Source of the DNA: Chrysochromulina tobinii
Lineage: Eukaryota; Haptophyta; Prymnesiales; Chrysochromulinaceae
DNA length: 30,031 nt
NCBI GenBank assembly: GCA_001275005.1
Contig: JWZX01003231.1
Location: 1 to 30,031, forward strand
Reading direction: 5' to 3'
In this document: positions 1 to 11,900 of the stretch, piece after piece
Numbering within the stretch: the stretch's first letter is position 1
Layout of the letters: each line of letters begins with the position of its first letter
Translations under genes and position numbers: made by a program
Notes under the pieces: model-generated
The model's database searches: none
Told to the model about the DNA's origin: nothing
What the model saw: only the letters and a program-made list of their open reading frames with translations

Positions 1-462
1 CCCCCCCCCCCCCCCCGCCCGCCCGCGCGCCGCCCCGCCCATGCACCCCCCCCGGTGACTTCAAAGGGGGTCTCATCGACTTAAGCCGGCGCGCGATCTA
101 AAAATTCTAAATCGCCGAGATTGCGACATTATAAGTCAGACCTCTCCATGGCCGGGGCCCGGGCGCGGCGCGGGTGGTGCTGGAGGTCTCGTCTCTATTC
201 GTCACCATCGCATGGTCGCGGTTCGTAATTTTTAACCGCAAACCGGCGGTCTGGCCCACTTGTTAGACCACACTCCTCACTCGGCGCGCGACTTGACGCA
301 AGGTTTTTAAAGCTCAACTCTTGATTTAAGTCCTCGTGGTTTCCCGAATTAAGAGTTAGTGTTAGAGTTAGTACTGGCGCGATTCAAGTCGCCCCGCCTC
401 CCGATCTAAGGCACGACCTGCCGATCCCAGACGTGAGCGCGACCGTACGATACCCAATTATC
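1..462. other. 3' flank of the giant helicase gene, no gene seen
   Basis: The window opens with a C-run and a C/G-only stretch, followed by sequence that is less GC-rich than the genes. I see no open frame with coding character, no tRNA-like fold and no splice-site arrangement. A short degenerate TTAG-type hexamer run lies near 348-373. This stretch would hold the 3' untranslated region of the minus-strand gene that stops at 463-465. I cannot point to a poly(A) signal. Confidence 0.5.
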
Positions 463-1413
463 CTACCGCTTGGAGCCCCCCCCTCCGGCACGAGCCTTGC
501 CTCCGCCTCCTTTGCCTCCGCCGCCGCCGCCGCCGCGCTGCCTCGGCGCCCTGCTCCAAACCTTCTTGGCCTGCGCCGACACCATCCGCGCCAGCAGCTC
601 ATCGTCCTCATCAGCCTCCTCCTCGTCGTCCACCTCCGCCACTACGGCGCGCTCCGGCGTACCGCCGCCCAACAGATTGCTCCCCTCGTGCGCCGCGCCC
701 GCGTCGTCGCTCGTGGACTCGGCAACGTGGACCTGCCCCGTGCTCCTCCACCCTTCTGCCCTCAGGAGGGCGAGCTGCGCAAACTCGGCGGCGGCACGCA
801 CGCGCTCGAGCGCCCCCCACGCGTGCGTCGCCTCGACTTCATCCATCGTGCGATTGAGATCATGGTAAGTGCGCTCAAGCTCGTGAAGGAGCTCAAACCG
901 GCTCGTCTCGGCCTTCTCATCTTCGGCAGGCTGGGTACGCGCCGGCTCCTCCCATTGCAGCTGCGCACGCTCCTTATCCAAGCATGCAAGCAGCACCGCG
1001 GCCGTCTCGTGCACAAACGTCTCATACGCACGGAAGCGCTCGCGCTGCGCCCAGTGCTGCCCGTTGCCAGTGCGCGCATGCCCCGCCTCCCACTCGGTTC
1101 CACAGAACAAGCAGAGCTGGGTGCGCTTCATCGCCTGCGTCGAGCGGAAGCGCGCGAGGCGCTCGCGATACATGAGGACGATCTCATCGACAGCGCCGCT
1201 CTGCGCCCCCTCTTGCGCGCTGCGCCAGCGCCGCCAGCGGCGCTGAATCAGCCTTGCCTTGGACGTCTCAATCGCCCTGCGTGCGTGAAGACGCGCCAAG
1301 TCGAGCATATGCTGCTGCTGGCTCACCTCTCGGGCTTCGAGGACCCCAAGGACGTCATAGCTCACCCCCTCGTCCATCCCCTCGTCCACCCCCTCGTCAG
1401 CGCTCACGTACGC

Positions 1414-1446
<33 letters not shown>

Positions 1447-2903
1447 TCCTTCCCCTCCTTCCCCCCAGTCCCCACCGGGGGGAGCAGCGCTCCACTCGGC
1501 GTGCGGCGCGGCCGAGGTTGCGGGCACCACCGGCATCGGCGGCGGCATCGGCGGCGGCATCGGCGGTGGTGCCAACGGCCGGAGCAGCTTATGTGGCGCC
1601 GTGTTGAGCAGCCCTTGGGGCGCCGCTGTCGCAGCCTCTCCAGCCTCCATCGTCCCTTTGCCTGCTTTAGCCGCCGCCGCTGGTGCTGCCTCGACGGGCT
1701 TGCCCGTGGTGGCTGCCATCGCGCCGTGTTGAGCGCCGGCGGCCGCTGAGGCCATGTGGAGGCACGGGGCGGCGCTCAACACGGCGCCGAGCTCGACCCG
1801 CTGCGCGTCGCTTGCACCACGCAGCAGGTCGCTCACGTGACTCTGCAGGCTCTTGAGGCAGCTTGCATTTCTCTGGGGTTGGGCGAGCGCCGCAGGCAGC
1901 GGCTGCCCCATGGCGCTCTTGAGCATCACTTGCTCGGACAGCAAGCCGATGCACAACGTACGACCGTCCGCCTTGGTCGCAACTCGCTTGAGCCGCCTCA
2001 TCTGTGCACGCAGCGCCTCTGGCCGGCGTGGTGCCGAGCCGCTCAGCAGCCCATCGAGGGTACTCAACGCGTCCTCGAGGTCGACGGCCTCGCGCCTGCG
2101 CCCCTCCACCTGAAGCGCCTCGCGCACCAAACCCAGCCGACGCACCACCGGCTCGCTTGCCGTATCCGTCGGATTCGTTAGCTTCTTCACCACCGGCTCG
2201 CTCGCCGGATCCGTTGAGTTCGTCAGCTTCGTCACCGCCTGTTTCTTCACGAGCTCGAGCTGCTCGTCCTCGTCCAACGCCCACACGCCCTTGACCGACC
2301 CGATGGCCAGCCCGGCCCAGCCAGGCTGATCTTTGAGCGCGCGGCGCACCTCCTCAGGCGTAGCGCTGCCACCAAGCGCTCGCCTTGCCGCACTCACAGC
2401 ACGCGCGAGCACCGCAGGCGCCGTGTCGGGCGCGCTCAGCAGCGACTGGTAGTAGAGGGTACCGTGTGCGTGCGCGCCGAGCCAGCGCGAGGGCCACGAG
2501 ATTGCCACGAGCTCATCGTGACGAAGCGCGAGGAGGGCATGCAGCTTGTCACAAAAGCCCGGCAGCTGCTGGTGTGCGTGCTGCGCGTGCCGCGCGTGTT
2601 GCGCGTGTTGCGCGTGTTGCGCATGTTGCGCGTGTTGCGCGTGCCGCGATGACGACGACGACGACGACGACGACGACGGCGAGGCCGAGTGGACGCAGCT
2701 CGAGAGGGCGTTCACGAAGCCGGAAAGCCGCTCGCGGACGCGCTGACGCCGGTCGACCTTGGCGACTTCGCCCAGGAGCTCGGCGAGGCGCCGTAGCGGC
2801 GCGATTAGCAGACCGTCAGCCTCAGAGTCGTCGAGCAGGTTCTGATGATGCTCACGGCTGAGCAGCCGCGTCCGGTTGAGCCACATGCATAGGAGTACCA
2901 CAC
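463..2903 (-). CDS. Exon 21, C-terminal exon of the TRANK1-like gene, with IQ motif
   Basis: 813 codons ending TAG at 463-465. It starts VVLLCMWLNRTRLLSREHHQ. Low-complexity tracts follow: a Ser run, HAQ repeats, and later PPPMPPPMPPPMP and a DE run. A calmodulin-binding-type IQ segment, ARLIQRRWRRWRSA, lies near 1211-1262. It is followed by CLFCGTEWEAGH, a possible small zinc-binding site, and a helical block with RFRAYETFVHETAAVLLACL. The end is Gly/Lys/Arg-rich. TRANK1 relatives also end in an exon of this kind, but the detailed function is unknown. Confidence 0.75.
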
Positions 2904-5900
2904 CTGAAAGAGATCATCAGCGACCATCAGCGGCAATCAGAGGCTATCGGATCGGCAGTGACAATGGTGGCCATCAGTGGCAATAACCGGCAATCGGCCG
3001 GCAATCGGCGGCAATCAGCTGCATCAGTGGCAAGTTCACCGACTCGCTCGACCGATGCAAGCCCGAACCGCGGCAGGGCTTGGGGGGCGGCGTCGTGCCG
3101 GGGCGCCGTCCCGGGCGCGCCGTTTGGGAAGTGCACGTCGCCCTTAGCCCATTGGTCGTACACCCGCGACTCAGTCCCCAGTCCGGCCTGCGTCTGCATC
3201 TGGGCCTCGATCTCCCACCCGTAATGCCGCCCCATTGGCCACGTGGAGCACCGCCCACTGGATCCGTAGCGCGACCTCCAGACGATTTCGAGAGTAGCTT
3301 GATGACCGATCGGAACATGCCCTTACTCTTGATGTGTCTCCCACTCAGGATCGCGCCGCTTGGGCTCAGCGGTGACGATGAGATGGCACTGACGCTCCCG
3401 CCTGCGCCGCCGCCTGCACCGCCGCCTACGCCGCCGCCTGGGCCGCCTGCGCCGCCGCCTGCGCCGCCGACGTCGTTGCCGACGCCACCGCTCATGGATG
3501 TACCGGCGAGGTGCGCCGTGGTGCGCCCGAGATGTGCCTCGACGAGGGAGATTGGAAGCCACACCTCGACACCGAGCCATTCGGCCGCCATACGTAGGCT
3601 GTAGCAGCATGTTCGCTCTACGAGCTCGGCGCAGACCGGTAGCGAGACCAAGTGCAACTGGCCCGCATTCACAAGAGACACGCAGCCCTCGAGGTAGTCG
3701 ACGGCCGAGTTGCATGCCCCGCGCAGCTCGCCCGCAGACTCAAACAAAGAGAGGGTTCGCAGCAGCGTCGATAGATGGAGCTTCCCACCCGCACTCGCGC
3801 CAAGGTCGAACTTGGGGTACACGATCGATTTGCGAGCACCCTCCCGCTCGAGGGTAGTGAGGCGCGCCTGTGGGGAAGAGGTGAGATGGCGCCGTGGTGA
3901 GCGCGCGCATGCAAGGTGATCGATTTGCGAGCACCCTCCCGCTCGAGGGCAGATGCGCGCGCCTGTCGCACTACACGCGCTCAGTGGCACTCACAGGGCA
4001 ATCAAAGGGCACTCACTGGGCAACCCAGGACCATCAGTGGCCACACCACTTTGAAGATGGCAGAGCCACGTGGCCCTCCGAGTCGGGAGGGATATTCACA
4101 GCCAGGAGGGGTATTCACACCTTGAAGATGGCAGTGCCACGTGGCCCTCCGAGCTCGGAGAGCATTTTCCATTGCACGGCTGTCGGCTCAAGATCGCACA
4201 GCATGGCGCCGAGGCTCAACGGCTTGTAACGGCTCTGCAGCCATTCCACGACGAGCGACATGAACTCAGGCACGCTGCCCGAGACGACCTTCTTCACGAG
4301 GGTGGCGCGTGCGAGCGGGTGCACTGAATACGGGAGTATCGCGGCGTAGTCCGGGCCGTCGCGCTCACGGCTTGCGTCGGGGTAGAGTGCCTAATGCATT
4401 AGGGACGCATTAGGGACGCATTAGGTCGGGGTATTCAGTGCAATCAGACGCCATCAGGCGCCATCGGAGGCCATCTGCAAACCTGGAGGACGCGCCCGAC
4501 GCTCTGGAGGACGGTGTCGCTCTTGATCAGGTTAGCAAGTCTCTCTGCTGGACGAGCTCCGCCGGCCTGCTGTCCTGCCTGCTGCTTTGAAGGCTGCATC
4601 GCGCGTCGATGACGCTCCGAGAGAGAGAAGGTGAGGCTGAGGGCGGCCTTGGTGCTCACAAGGACGCGAACCTCAAGCCAGAGCCTCTGGACGTACCGAT
4701 GGCTCAGCTCGGGTGGGCACACCTGGGCACCGTGCATTCACACCGAGTGATCGTGCTGGGCGCCGAGTCAGTATCGATCACTCGTACTCATTTGCATTCG
4801 GACGAAAGCAGACGCAAGCAGACGCAATCAAGACGCAAGCCGATGCACTCAGCACACCTGGGCGCCACGCAGCACCTGGCCATGCTCCTCCGAGAGCAGC
4901 CGAGTCCGCAGCCGAGTCGCAATGGCCATCGGCGGGAAGCGCTCGAGCCACGCTGCGGCAGTGGCGACGGCTGCTTGCTCAACAAGCGCCCGAAGACGCT
5001 CGGAGCCTGCGATGAGCGTCTGCTTGACGTCGTGTGCAGTGCGCGCGCACAGCCAGCGCCATGAGGGCATACGCAGCAGTGGGTGCGTCGAGCCGCGCAG
5101 CCGCAAAAAGATGTCCGTGTGCCGCCGGAGGTTCATCAGCCTCCGCAGAGAGGACGCGGCGTAAGGCGAGAACGAGGAGCAGCGTCCATTCAAGGACAGA
5201 CTCGTCCGCGTCGGCGTCGGCGCTGCCCCCGTGGCGGCTGTGGGCGAATGCGTCGTTCAGCGCATCCAGCACGAGGAACAAGGCCAGATCCTTCCACAGC
5301 AGCGCTCCCCCACCCCCCCCGTCGGCCTCGGCGACGGCGCCCACGACGGCGCTCCCATTGAGCGCCTCTGCCACCGCCTCGGCCTGGCGCTCAGTAGAAC
5401 GCGTGGTCGGCTCCTCGGCTCCGTTCAAAAAGGTGGGGAGCGCGGCGAGGCCGCGGGCCAGGTCAGACTTGAGAATGCTCGCAAGCGTAAAGGCGCGTGC
5501 GAGCCCCCGGGCTTGCTCCCGGGCCTGCTCCATCAACGCCACCGGCGCGCCGGGGGCGGCGCCGGCGGCTGACGTGTGGGGCAGGGGCGCGAGTGAGGTG
5601 GACGGGGCGGCGGAGGAGGCGTGGGGGGAACCGTCTGAAGGGTAGGCGCCGAATTAGAGTGGAGCGCCGTCATGGGCTCCGAACTAGAGGCCTCTGCGGT
5701 AAAGGCGGCGGGGGCTTCTCCGCTGATGAGCATCTCATCATATGCCTCGTCGAGCCGACCCTGCTGCTTGAGGAGCGTCACCACTTGCACGCGCTCGCCG
5801 TGCTGACGCAAGAAGGCGATCTGCATCTCCGGCGAGGCGAACTGCTTGACTGCCGAGAACATGGCCACCTTATCGCCACGTCGAAGGTGGTGGAAGGCAC

Positions 5901-8900
5901 TTGTGCGGGCGAGCTCCTCAGCCTTAGGGCAAGCGGGCAGCTTGACTCAGAGGCCATCGGTGGCAATCGGTGGCAATCGGTGGCAATCGGTGGTAATCCG
6001 TCGCAATCTGTCGCACTCAGGTGCACTCAGTCGCACTCATGTGTACTCAGTCGCACTCAGGTGCACTCAGGAGCAAGCAGGTGCATGCAGGTGCACCTTG
6101 GCGTCGAGCCCGAGCTCTTTGCTTACGATGATGGCCGCCTCATACAGTTTTCGAGCCTCGAGGTGCGGCAGAGCCACCTGAGACGACCACGCGAGTACAA
6201 AACCACCAGAGGCACTCAGTGGCACTCCGAGGCACTCGCACTCAGTGGCACTCAGTGGCACTCAGTGGCACTCAGCGGTACGCGTCGGAGTGGGGCAGGG
6301 CAAGCGGCCCCAGCTGGCAGCATCCAAGGTACTCAGGGGTCATCCGAGGTCATCCAAGGTCATTCCGAGCCCATCAGAGTCACTCATGGGGCATCCCGAG
6401 GCAACTCTACCTGTGGGGAAAGGGGACAGGGCGCCGTGGTGAGCACTTGCATGTCACTCATGGGGCATCCCGAGGCAACTGTACCTGTCGCAGCCGGTCG
6501 CGCTCAGGGTGCGTTCGATGGAGCATCTCGAGCCCGGCGCTCCGAAGCTCCTTATGGCTCAGTCGCACGAGCATCGCCTGAGAGAGCTTGCCCGCCTCCT
6601 CCCACGCACCCGCCGCGCCGCTCAGTAGCTCGAGGGCCTCGCGGCGCGAGCTTGCCTGTGGGGCGAGGGCGCCGTGGTGAGCCCTTGCATGCAAGGCGAG
6701 CGCAGCTCAATTCGAGGGTCTCGCCGCGCGAGCTTGCCTTCTCAGCCGCATGCGCGAGCATCTTGGCGATCGCGACCGGCTTGCCTAGCTTCCGGAAGGC
6801 TCTCGCAGCCAGGGTGTACTCACCCGCACGCTTGAGGCACGAGGCAGCATGAAACGTATGGCCGGCGAGCTCAAAACAGCGCGCGGCACGCAGGAGCCGG
6901 TCCGGTGGACGCGTGTCGGTCGCGTTGGACGCCGGCTGATAAAAGTACATCCCCAACGCCTCAAGCATCCCGCGCTCGTCGCCCCCCTTCTCGAAGCAGA
7001 GCGCGGCCACCTGAAAGAGGCACTCAAGAAGACCAATGAGGAGGGGAAGTGGGGCCCTCAGCCTGGCGATCAGCAGCACTTCGAGTGGCGAATTCAGACG
7101 CCATTCGAACGCAATCCATGTGGCCATCCGAGTGGCCATTCGAGTGGCCATCAGTGGCGACCTGGAAGAGCTGCTGGCGCATCAGATTCTTGGCCTGACG
7201 AATCCACTCCTCAGGGCTTGATGAAGCGGCCAGACCCCTCTTTGCGTCGCGGGAGTCGAAGACCTTGGCGAGACGCTGCGGAGCAGTGGAGCAAAAGATC
7301 GTCAGAGGAACTCAGTGGCAATCCATCAGAGGCTATCGGCGGCCGATCACTGATTAGAGGCCATCAGCGGCCATCAGTGGCCATCAGCGGCCATCAGCGG
7401 CCATCACCAGCGGTCATGAGCGGCCATCAGTGGCCATCAGCGGCACTCGCCTTCACGAGAAGGTAGTGGAAGAGAGGGCGGCGCTTCTCCTCGTGCTGAT
7501 CGTAGATGACGACCTTGACGCGCGCTCGTGTCATTGCGGTGTACAGCATCTTCAACTCTTCGTTCAAGAGCGAGTGTCGCTGACGATCAAATGACTCCGG
7601 CCGAGGCGCCTGAATGCTCAACTCGGCGCCCTCAGCCTCGTCCGCCACATCCGCCGCCGAAGCGCGCTCACTGCAGCGCTCGCGCCCAGAAGCGCGCTCG
7701 CGCTCGCGTGCCGCCGCCGTGTCGGTGGGAGATTCGTCACGACTCCTTGCCCAGCTAGATGTGATCACACGCCACGTGCGATCGTCGGCAGGCGAGTCGG
7801 CGAAGAAGTTGAAGAGGAACACGTCATCAAACTCGAGCCCTTTGGCTTCAAAGATGGTGAGCGTGAGTGCCGATTGCAGCTCGGCGGGCAGCCGCTCCTT
7901 GGCCGCCTGATGAGGGAGGCAATCAGCTAGCACTCAGAGATGCACTCAGAGAGGACAGCTGCTCCTTAGCCGCGAGTCGGCATGTGCCAATCCTTCGCAA
8001 TCTTCGGCAGTCCTCGATTGGGCACTCAGTGTCCTCCATTGGGCACTCAATGTCCTCGATTGGGCACTCAGTGTCCTCCATTGGGCACTCAATGTCCATT
8101 GGGCACTCAATGTCCTCCATTGGCACTCCTCAATCGTCCTCGCACCTGGTCACGCACGAGCACGACCTGGTGGGCGCCAAATTCAATCTGAGAGTGCTGT
8201 GGATCGGAGCCACACAGTAAGATCGACAGATCATCCTTCGATGTGTCAGTGAGGAGCGTGGGCAATGGCCCGTTGAAGTGGCCCACGTCCTTCTCGAGCG
8301 CGTCGACGCTGTGGGGAAAGAGCTCGAGCAGCAGCGAGACAATCTGTGAGGCGGCCCCAAGGATCCCGTTGTGCGTGCGGTAGTTGACGCTCAGCTGGTT
8401 GACACGTGGCACCTGCACCAGGGCGCGCTTGGGCATGTCGTCGGGCCGCAACCCGCGCGCGCTCAGCTCTTTCCTCTGCTGCTCGCCGAGCTGGAAGAAC
8501 ATCGTGGTCAGATCTTCGAATCGGAAGCCCACGCCTCGAGCGATGGTCTGGCAGGTGTCCCCCGTGAAGAAGAGCGCGTTCTTGTCCACGCACACCTATT
8601 GCGATCCGAGGGAATCCGAGGCACTCAGGGTCACTCAGGGGCACTCAGGGGCACTCCGAGGCACTCCGAGGTCACTCCGAGGCACACAGGAGTACTCGGA
8701 GGCACTCCGCGGCACTCCGCGGCAGTCCTACCTCGAGGAAGAGACGGATCTCCGCCTGTGTGAAGTCCTGCACCTCGTCCACATAGATCTCGTCCAGCCG
8801 CGGTCCGCGATAGCCCTCGGCCCGGAGCGCCGTGTAGATGGCGAAGCATGCATCCATCACGTCGTACGCTCCAATCGATTCCTTCCAGGCCTCGTACTTG

Positions 8901-11900
8901 AGGTACAGGTCGTACACGAGATCGCGCCCCACGCCGGCTGACGAACCCGACGACGAGCTGCCGCCTCCCCCGCCACCTCCGCCGCCGCTCGTCCCTTCGT
9001 CCATCTTCTCGAAGGCAGGGGCCATCTTCTTACCGATCGCGCCGTACTGAGCGCGCGAGAGGCGCCCGCCCGCGCAGTCGAGCGCCTGGCTCGAGCCCTT
9101 GATGTACGAGACAATCTCGCGGAAGACAAGGGACGCCTTGACAGGTGCCCGGCGCACCTTTTCTTGTAGGTCCTTGCTTGCATGCATCTCGGCGAGCGAG
9201 CTCCGACCGTCATCAGCATCCGGCATGCCTTTTCCGATCATCAGCGGCCAGAGCACACGCTCGAAGAGCTCGAAGGTCATCTCGGGGCGCACCTGCGGCA
9301 CTCAGGGACACTCAGAGGCACACAGAGGCACTCAGCGGCACTCAGCGGCAGCACTCAGCGGCACTCCGAGGCACTCAGCGGCACTCAGAGGCACTCGGGG
9401 GCACTCAAGGGGCAGAGGGTTCTCCCCGGGCGTCGTACCGCTGGACGCCCTCCCGCCTCCCCCTCGTCCGCCTCACCCGCCGTCCCCCACTCGCCCGCCT
9501 CGTCCTCGTCCTCATGCCCGCCCACGTCGCCTTCGTCCTCGTCGTCAGCTTCGTCAAACAAGGGCAGCGCGGAGAGGCCACCCTGCTCGGCATGCCAGCC
9601 AGACGAAGAGGCGGCCGCTGCGGCTCGCTCCTCGTCGCGAAAAAAGCGCCGCCGCTCGCTCACTGTGCCGTCGAGCAGCCGTAGCCAGTGGTGTGAACGA
9701 AGAAAGAGGGGCCAGCGCGCCTCAGGCACCTATTGAGGGAGGTCATTCGTTGCAATTGGTGCCCATCCGCCGCCGCCCCTGGCCATCAATCAGTGGCCAT
9801 CAATGGCAAGAAGCAAGAGCGTACGTGCAGGAGCGATGCGAGCTCCGCGTCAGCTTCCGCAGCCGTTGCAGCATCATCTCGTGCTCCAACGGCCGCACGC
9901 ACGGTACGAGCGCCGTCTTGAGCGCCGTCTCCCTCCTCGACGATCCCGGCGACGTCCAACTCGGCGTTCAGCGACTCGACGAATCCGGATTGGAGCGACT
10001 TGAACGACCTAATTTGGAAGCCACCGCGGTCCAAACGATCGTGCAATCAGGGAGCAATCCGAGGGCGCCATCAGAGGGCAATCAGAAGGCATTCAAAGGG
10101 CATTCATTCATATGGCAATCAGAGGCCATTGGAGGGCAATCAGATGGCAATCAGATGGCAATCCGATGGCAATCCGATGGCACTCCGATGGCACTCCGAT
10201 GGCTAATGGACCTGGCCACGGCGGTCCGAAGGATCGGGTTGGCAGTGACGAACAGCTGGTGGAGCGTCCTCGCGCCGCCGTACTGAGCGCCCGACGAGGC
10301 GCCCGCCGCGCTGAGAGCGTCGCCCCTCGTGCCGTCCTCGGTTGTTTCGTCAACCACGGCTTCGGCTCCGTCAACCAGCTCGGGAGGGGCGTCGCGGGGC
10401 ATTGGCGTGCCCATCTCACCATCCAGAGGCAGCGCCGTACCGAGCCAGCGCGTCGTACTGAGCGCACCCGCCTCGAGGTGGAGCGATCTCAGCGCCTCCA
10501 TACGCGTGCGGAATTGGAGCCACATGCGCTGCACGACGATCGTCGTCTTACCGGTACCCGAGCGCCCGATGAGCAGGATCGAGCGGTGCTCGGCGAGCGA
10601 GATGATCAGATGCTCGGCTTCGTCAGGTAAGAAGGGGAATTCGAGCTTCTCTGTGAACGTCGCCGCTAAGATCGACCAGACGAGCGAAACGCTCGAGCGT
10701 GTAGAACTTGACCAAATTGTACGCGTCCTCTTGCTCCACCGCGGGCGGGTAGCGCACCTGAACAGGCAATCAGAGGTCATCAATGGTAATCAGGGGTACT
10801 CAAGGGTACTCTGGAGGTCATCAAGGGTCGCCAATTATGCTCTCCGCAGCGGTCTTCCAGGGTAGCCCACTGGGTAATCAGAGGTCTTCCAAGGTCTTCA
10901 TGTACCGTGTGCTCCTCCGCGTTAGCAGCCACGTCAGCAGACTCAACGCCGCCCTCGACGCTCGAGACGACGCTTGCAGCCGCCGCAGCCGCCCCCTCAA
11001 GGCCAGAGCGCTGGAAGCTGCGCTCGAGCGTCGTCTCGAGCGTCTCCAGCGAGACAGACCCCTCGGGCGCCACTTGGTATGATTTTGGGAGCACGACGTC
11101 CGTCCCCTTGACTCGCTGTGAACGAGGGAGTGGGGGCGCCGTGGTGAGCGCTCCGCAACCTAGGCAAGTCGGACGCCTTGGCGTGCACGTTACCTGCACA
11201 CGCGTCTTGAGCCGTCGGTGTAACACGCTGGTGAGGCCGCGCCGATGGATGGCGCACACGCGCTGTATCGAGCGTTGCGCGTCGTCGTGGCTGCGGTCGA
11301 CGGCCCACACACGAATCGTCTGCTGGTAAAGCCCCACCATGGGCACAAAGTCGATCCCGACAGTCCAAATAATGCGAGCGCCCTTGCCAAATTTGGACTC
11401 GTACAGAGAGAGCTCCGACGGGATACTCTGCCCGCTCAGATGCTTCACGTCGTGCCCGCTCCACACACCCGTCGCAAGGGTTGCCAGGCTGCGGAGAGCC
11501 GCCTCCTTGTCGATTACCTGCAAGCCTGCCAGGTCCCTGGCTGCAGGGCGAACCTGCGCCCAATCAGCGGCACTCAGCGGCACTCAGCGGCACTCAGCGG
11601 CATTCAGCGTCACTCAGCGGCACTCAAACGCCCAATCAGCGGCAATCAGAGGCACTCAGCGGCACTCAGCGGCACTCCGAGGCAATCAGAGGTCCTTGGC
11701 AGCAGCACGCACGATGAGCACGCGCCACGGGTGGTGCTCGAAGAGACCATCGAATGAGGCCGGCCATTGCGGTGCCGTCGTGGGCGACGGCGCGCCGGCG
11801 TGCGTGGGAGAGCCGGAAGACAATTGGGGCGGACGTGTTGGTAGTGGAGCTGCTGCTGCTGGCGGTGCTGGCAGTGCTGGCGGTGCTGAACCTGCTGCTG

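Noticed and set aside
348-373. Telomere-like TTAG run
   Set aside because: Only four degenerate hexamers (TTAAGA, GTTAGT, GTTAGA, GTTAGT), too few and too variable for a telomeric tract.
433-1749. Long plus-strand frame of 438 codons opposite the last exon of the giant gene
   Set aside because: Its composition (Arg, Leu and His runs) is the mirror of GC-rich minus-strand coding. The minus strand has an IQ motif, in-frame repeats and continuity with the rest of the gene.
7953-8000. An extra exon coding KIAKDWHMPTR before exon 11
   Set aside because: Joining exon 10 directly to exon 11 gives VVLVRDQ|AAKERLPAEL, which fits the helicase family. The upstream copy meets a TAA in frame.
5497-10286. 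Long plus-strand frames spanning introns and exons (5497-6852, 9099-10286)
   Set aside because: They run through decamer arrays as peptides like GTQRHSAAL and show no domain. The opposite strand carries the helicase and TPR motifs.
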